This document shows positions 58,771 through 64,000 of a stretch of DNA of 64,000 nucleotides, piece by piece; positions within the stretch are counted from its first letter, which is position 1, and each line of letters opens with the position of its first letter. The stretch is from Cavenderia fasciculata (lineage: Eukaryota > Evosea > Eumycetozoa > Acytosteliales > Cavenderiaceae), in the NCBI RefSeq assembly GCF_000203815.1, contig NW_004457644.1, positions 434,001 to 498,000 on the forward strand. Direction: 5' to 3'. The position numbers and the translations under genes are program-made. The notes beneath the pieces were generated by a model. The model did no database searches and had not been told where the DNA came from. It was given only the letters and a program-made list of their open reading frames with translations.

Positions 58771-58907
58771 AAGATTACACTTTAATAAATCATTATTTGT
58801 TATTTTACAAGCCATTTTCCCATTGTTTACTTTGGGCCAATTTTCAATATTACTAATGTTTAAAGGGTGATTGATTCAATCAATAGATCATATTCATCAT
58901 AAATTCG

Positions 58908-59495
58908 ATGATGGACGGTAGGTATGCCATAATAATAATAATAAATACAATGGCGATAAAGATAAAGTATACTAGTTAGGATAGAATGAAAAAAAAAAAA
59001 AAAAAAGAATGTTAATTTGTTTTGTTTTATTTATTTAATGAAACTCCTCTTCACTATTTAATAATCATTCATGATTACGATTGGTTCATATTCTTTATTT
59101 ACATATTTAAATATAATTATAATTATGTCACATCAACCATTTGTCCTCACCAACCAACAACCCCTCAACAAATCAGCCAACACTTGGAATTTGATGAGGA
59201 CACTCAAAGAATGATTACCATGAAGGTTAATGGAAATGAGTTGTTTTCATGTACATCATTTGGAGACTTCGGATTTTTAGCTGGTCCTACTTCCCTATTG
59301 AAAAGTCTTGTTTATGACAACCAACAAGATAGTAAGTAATAATGGATTTAAATCATTTTTCATTAATATTTACTTCTTCTCCCTTTTAGAGATGAACTTG
59401 ATAATTTTTTACAAATGATATCTGATAGATATGAAGATCAATCAATTGAAAATAAATTAAAAAAGGATATTGATTTATTATTCATCAAAGATTAA
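58908..59495 (+). CDS. Small protein of unknown function, start uncertain
   Basis: The secure part is the exon ending at 59331 (QHLEFDEDTQRMITMKVNGNELFSCTSFGDFGFLAGPTSLL in pieces) joined by a GTAAGT donor to the exon 59392-59495 (ELDNFLQMISDRYEDQSIENKLKKDIDLLF). Frame requires the acceptor TTTTAGAG at 59391 rather than the TTTTAG two bases earlier. A possible 14-nt first exon (58908-58921, MMDG) spliced to 59177 gives 90 residues in total. Another first exon is equally possible. No signal peptide or family is recognised. The alternative ATG at 59126 is in a different frame and closes quickly. Confidence 0.55.
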
Positions 59496-59590
59496 TAATT
59501 CATTCATTTCCAATCGAATTTAAGAACTGGAAAGCAAGTATGAATTGATACAAACAATATTTTATTGATAATATTTCAATAGAAAGTTGG

Positions 59591-62214
59591 TTACCTAGGT
59601 ACATATTTTTTCGTAATATGAATAGTTTTGAAAAATACTGTTTGAGGAGGTGATGATGATGGCGATATGGAAGGTGAGCTTGGAGGAGAGGAAGCAGGTG
59701 ATGAAGAAGGTGACGATGATGCTGAAGAAGAAGAAAATGTATTGTCGAAATCCTCACTCGTTGAGTTATTCATCGTATTGAATACTGTTTGATGCGTGGA
59801 ATATAAATGTTTGTTGTTACTATTACTATTGTGATGGTTGTGATGGTGATGACTGTTATTGTGATGATTATTATTATTTACAAAGGGTGAGGATGAGGAT
59901 TGGTGATTATTAACAAGGTTATGATTATTATGATGGTGATTATGATTATGATTATTGCTACCACTACTACTACTACTGTTATGACTATGATGATTTTTAT
60001 CTGTTGGTGAAGTTACCAATGAATTGCCATCACTGCTGCTGTTCTTGTGTATTCCATTTAAATTGAGATTCAAGTTGTGGTGGCTACCATGACTGCTACT
60101 ACTTCCATTCATTGGAATGGAGCTTGGAGATAAAGGGTTGGTACCGCCGCTATTCGACCCTCGAGGTGAATAGGGAAGGAATGCGTTCCTCGGAGAGGTA
60201 GTGTTGGAGAGTTGGCCGTCGTAGAGTGGTGTACGCGGTGATTTAGACTGCAACGAGAACTGAGACACTGAACGGTTCAGTGGTGGCGGAGACTGCAGTC
60301 CCTCACCAGATGCCTGACTATTCATATCATTTAGCATTCTCGGAGAATACTGTAAAGATGATTGTGAATGTGTCCTAGTAATAAATGGAGGTCCACCACC
60401 ATTTACACCATTTACACCATTTGATCCATTATTTCCACCACTACCGGTAAGGTTAAGATTTAGATTATGATGGTTATTGGTTTGGTGATGATGATGATGA
60501 TGATGGTTTTTGTTTTTACTCGTCTTTGACCCAAAGATCGAACTTAGTATACTTCCAATCTTGCTGCCCAAATGGTGATTATGATTATTCCCACTACTGT
60601 TGCTGCCACCACTGCTACTATTGCTGCCAGTAATACTGCTACTATTGTATGACGCTGTTGAAGAGTATGTACTACTATCGATATTGGACGAAGTCAACTC
60701 CAAGAAATTACTATTACTATTTTCCATACTACCAATACTTTCTTCAAACCCAACAGTTCCAGATGGAGAATTCCCATAATAAACTGTTGAATCTACACTT
60801 GTCGTTTCATCATATTGATCATCAATATTTTGACTTGTATTCAATGATGGTTTCTTTAAATTTCCACTACTATTATTATTTCCATTATTACCATTATTAT
60901 TTTCATTATTATTATTAATATTCATTGTCCCCATACTACTAGTAGTTGTTCTATGAATACTTTGACTACTATTTAATCTTCTTGGTCCCATTCTATGATA
61001 CTCTTGACTGGATGAAAGCTTGTTTGAACTGTCATCCTTGTCGTTGTTGGTACTTGTCGCACTATTGTTTCTCAGATGACCTCTTGCATCGGGTCCGCCG
61101 CCAGACCGATTTTCACTGTTGATTAGAGATTCCAAGTTTCCTGTACTTGAATTGGTTGTGCTGTGATAATGATGGTCAGAGCCAGCCGGCGACGAGAATG
61201 GGTTGGCAGACGCCGACGGCGCAGTACTCTGGTTACTAAGTGTAATATTATTGATGGGTGTCATAGTGTCACCACGATGATGTGTCTTTTTAACAGGGTT
61301 CGCTCCATTTTGTTGTTGCTGTGACTTGTCATTATTTAAATGTCTCTTTAAAAAGTCTAAATGCACCTGATCCACCACCTCCTCATTAGCCTTTTGTTGA
61401 GGGTTCCGACTCGATGTCGTAGGAGATGATGCCGATTTCTTATTCTTTTTAGATCCACCATTACCATTAATATTACTTTCATGATTCTTAACATTTGTTA
61501 TCATTTCCTTTAAAAAATTAAATTAGAGTTAGTAAATTAATAATTACCAATTATATCTATCTACATACTCTATACCAACTAGTGTATCCATCAAAACTTA
61601 ATTCAATTTTGAAATCATCAACTATATTATTATTATGATCCTAAAACAAAGTAAAGTAGAAGAGTCAGTTATTTGTGGAATGATTGTATTGGATTCATTT
61701 AGTTTCTACTTACAATATGTTCTTGATTATTTAAATATTGAAAAGGAGTAACTGCACATGTTAGAGATTGAGCAAAATCAGTTTCTCTTTGCTTTAGTTT
61801 GAAATATAGTTCTACTTCGGCGGCATTTGACATCTTTCTATCATGTGGATGTCTTTCGCTTTCAAGTAGTCTCTTGGTTGTTGGGATTGATACAGCCAAG
61901 TTCTTTTTTAACTTTCCTTCTCGACTATCAGGTGGTAAATCAAATGTTACATTGTGTCCATTACTATTTGCATGATTACTACTACTAGTATTATTGCTAC
62001 TGCTATGATTATTACTATTACCATTACCAATTCCTCCAAGACTAGCATTACTACTACTATGTGTTAGGTGTCCATTAGTACTACTACTACTACTACTATT
62101 AAGAGTTGATTGGTTGTGGTGGTGGTCGGTCACTTGCTCTTGTATCGTTACTCCTCCTTTACTCTTTTTCTTGTCACTACTACCAGTGAGTTTCTTTCTT
62201 GAAAGTAACCCCAT
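59591..62214 (-). CDS. Ser/Asn/His-rich protein with a short conserved N-terminal region
   Basis: Three exons, 61714-62214, 61569-61640 and 59591-61507, give 829 residues; the middle exon is only 72 nt. The start MGLLSRKK is basic, and Gly-2 could be a myristoylation site. Apart from residues about 95-190 (LPPDSREGKLKKNLAVSIPT, EVELYFKLKQRETDFAQSLTC, IVDDFKIELSFDGYTSWYRE) the protein is Ser, Asn, His and Gly repeats. The ordered part does not match a family I know. It may be a membrane-tethered signalling or scaffold protein, which is inference. Its 3' end is convergent with the small gene to the left, 96 bp apart. Confidence 0.78.
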
Positions 62215-63221
62215 CTTGTATGTATCTATCTATGTATGTATCTTTTCTTGTCTCGAAGAAGAAGAGGAAGAGGAAGTCTAATATTTTACAATCGTTGTCG
62301 TAAGACTTTACAACAACAACTATTACTTTGATGTTATCTTATTACTGTTGGTTGACTACTATGATACTATTGTATTCTATTTTACACTATACTATAATTC
62401 TATTCTATTACAATGTTCTTTGTTCATTACGATGGTGAACGGACGGTAGATCTGTGTATTATCGGACAGTGAGTGTTCTTGTTCTATCTATTTGTTTGTT
62501 GTTCTGTTTCAATCTAATCTTACTATACCCCTATGACGGGGGAGAATAAGTCTACTCTAATGAAATAATAATAGTAATAACAAACTATTAATATATATAT
62601 ATATATGATGTGTAATAATAATAAATTGGTACCGCAGTTTTTCCTTGGAGGAAGTTTTTTCCCCCCCCCCCTTTGTCCAAAAATTTTTGCTATTCAATTT
62701 CATTGGACGGCAATCAATCAGTTGCCATGTACCAAAGATATGATACTTACTTGATCTACAGGTAATTAAATGTGATTACCTAGGTGTAATTAATGATTCA
62801 TATCCTCTTAAAGATATTGTTGGATTATGATGATGAAGAGGAGATGGATGGATACATCGATCATTCATTCATCGGAGAATTATGTGATGAAACAATCAAA
62901 TAATAATAATAATAATAAATGTCAGTATCAGTATCGATTCAAACAATATTGTTACACCTAAATATATAAAATATGTACTTTTATTAATTTAAAATAAGGG
63001 TAAAATCTTGATAATAAATTTTGAAGAGGCAAAAACTAAATTGCACTCATTTCATGTTGCAAACCTAGTTTTTGTTCGGTAGTCATCTTGATCCACTAAC
63101 AAACACATCTAGATCATTGTATATCAATATATAGTATTCAGAAGAGATTAGATTAGATTAGATTCATTCATTCATCATTGTCATTGTCATTATCATTGTC
63201 ATTATCTATCACATCTAGACG
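62215..63221. promoter_or_regulatory. Divergent spacer upstream of the C2CD5-like gene
   Basis: It lies between two opposite start codons. It contains an 11-base C run (62661-62671), remarkable in this AT-rich DNA, a TTGGTAC/GTACCAA pair flanking it at about 100 bp spacing, AAT runs near 62900, and CATTGT repeats near 63175-63205. No gene is seen. Confidence 0.5.
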
Positions 63222-64000
63222 ATGCCTTGTATATTAAAGGTTAGAATAGGTGAGGGTAGAGACCTACCGATTATGGATAGGTCGTCTGCCCTTGCCGATG
63301 CCTATGTAGAGATAAGGTGTGGACAGACTGATCCTCAAAAGACTGATATTCAGAGAAAGACTCTTAATCCCGTTTGGAATCAAGACTTTAGATTCGAGTT
63401 TGCCAATGAAGCTGATCTTCAAGATAAACCATTGGATATTAGGTATGAAACATCAATGAACAAACAACAATGAACTGAAACAATAAGTTACTCATATATA
63501 TATATATCTCTCTCTCTCTTTATTCATATATATATATATTTTAGAGTTTGGGATTATGATTTAGTTAGTAAGAATGATATCATTGGAACTGTATTGATTG
63601 ATTTAAATTGTCTTTTAGCATCAGATGGAGCCATTCAAACTATTCAAGGTTGGTTTCCTATATTTGATACATTGAGAGGTATCAGAGGTGAATTGTTTGT
63701 AACTGCAAAGTTGGAGATATTCAAGAATGAGAACCCTTTCAAAGATGCATCTGCCGGTGTACAATTCTTTTCAAGTATGTCCAATCATCATTCAATAATT
63801 CATTGTATATAGATATTCTAACTTTACACTCTTTTTGATCATATGTATGTAGTATCAACACCATTTTCAAATTATCGAATCTCAAGTATACATGGATTCG
63901 TAGAGGAATTGATTGTTGAAAGTGATCCTGAATATCATTGGACCGATACATTCAAAGCTTCAAGATTATCAAATTTTGAAAGACAATTTCTATTATATAC
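63222..64000 (+). CDS. C2CD5-like: C2CD5-like C2-domain protein, 5' part (runs off the window)
   Basis: Three exons are visible: 63222-63442, 63545-63774 and 63853 onward, cut by the window edge after about 199 residues. The N-terminal C2 domain (KVRIGEGRDLPIMDRSSALADAYVEIRCG, then TLNPVWNQDFRFEF and DIRVWDYDLVSKNDIIGTV) is followed by GWFPIFDTLRGIRGELFV and IHGFVEELIVESDPEYHW. Both blocks match human C2CD5/CDP138 closely (GWFPIYDTIHGIRGEINV and IIHGFVEELVVNEDPEYQW). C2CD5 binds Ca2+ and phospholipids and promotes insulin-driven GLUT4 vesicle fusion. In an amoeba a general membrane-fusion role is the safer reading. The rest of the gene lies outside the window. Confidence 0.93.

Overview
The window is nuclear DNA of a dictyostelid social amoeba. 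The evidence is AT-rich spacers, short introns of about 60-110 nt with GTA donors and T-rich TAG/AAG acceptors, long Asn/Gln/Ser/Thr/His homopolymer runs inside proteins, and dictyostelid-style genes such as a talin with a C-terminal villin headpiece. Coding DNA is less AT-extreme than in Dictyostelium discoideum, so a relative such as Cavenderia, Heterostelium or Tieghemostelium is more likely. The species call is an inference.

Layout from left to right. 1-9 kb: a RhoGAP with FAM13-like C-terminal modules (+), a decayed dictyostelid-specific repeat-family gene (-), and a helical-repeat protein of unknown function (+). 9-14 kb: an AMSH-type JAMM deubiquitinase (+), a saposin-B secreted protein (-), and two tandem GOLGA7/ERF4-like membrane proteins (+). 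14-24 kb: the SAGA subunit SGF29 (-), an ENTR1/SDCCAG3-like endosomal coiled-coil protein (-), small unknown genes, two small secreted proteins and a probably mitochondrial ankyrin-repeat protein (-). 24.4-32.3 kb: a full-length talin of 2601 residues, probably TalB (-).

32-64 kb: a leucine-zipper, Gln/Asn-rich protein (-) with 5.8 kb of non-coding DNA upstream of it; a large GPI-anchored surface protein (-) facing a double-zinc-ribbon RhoGEF (+) across a 3.1 kb divergent spacer; a GT1 sterol-glucosyltransferase-like enzyme (+) after another 3.2 kb spacer; mitochondrial Oxa1 (+); a small unknown gene (+); a Ser/Asn-rich unknown (-); and the 5' part of a C2CD5-like C2-domain gene cut by the right edge (+).

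There is no operon-like system. Recurring themes are actin and Rho control (RhoGAP, RhoGEF, talin) and membrane traffic (AMSH, ENTR1-like, C2CD5-like, ERF4-like, sterol glucosyltransferase-like). I found no tRNA, rRNA, CRISPR array, intact transposon or virus-like element by eye. The most unusual non-coding signals are several perfect or nested inverted repeats in spacers (13.1, 40.1 and 46.1-46.2 kb). Splice sites were assigned by reading frame plus GT/AG signals and are unconfirmed by transcripts.
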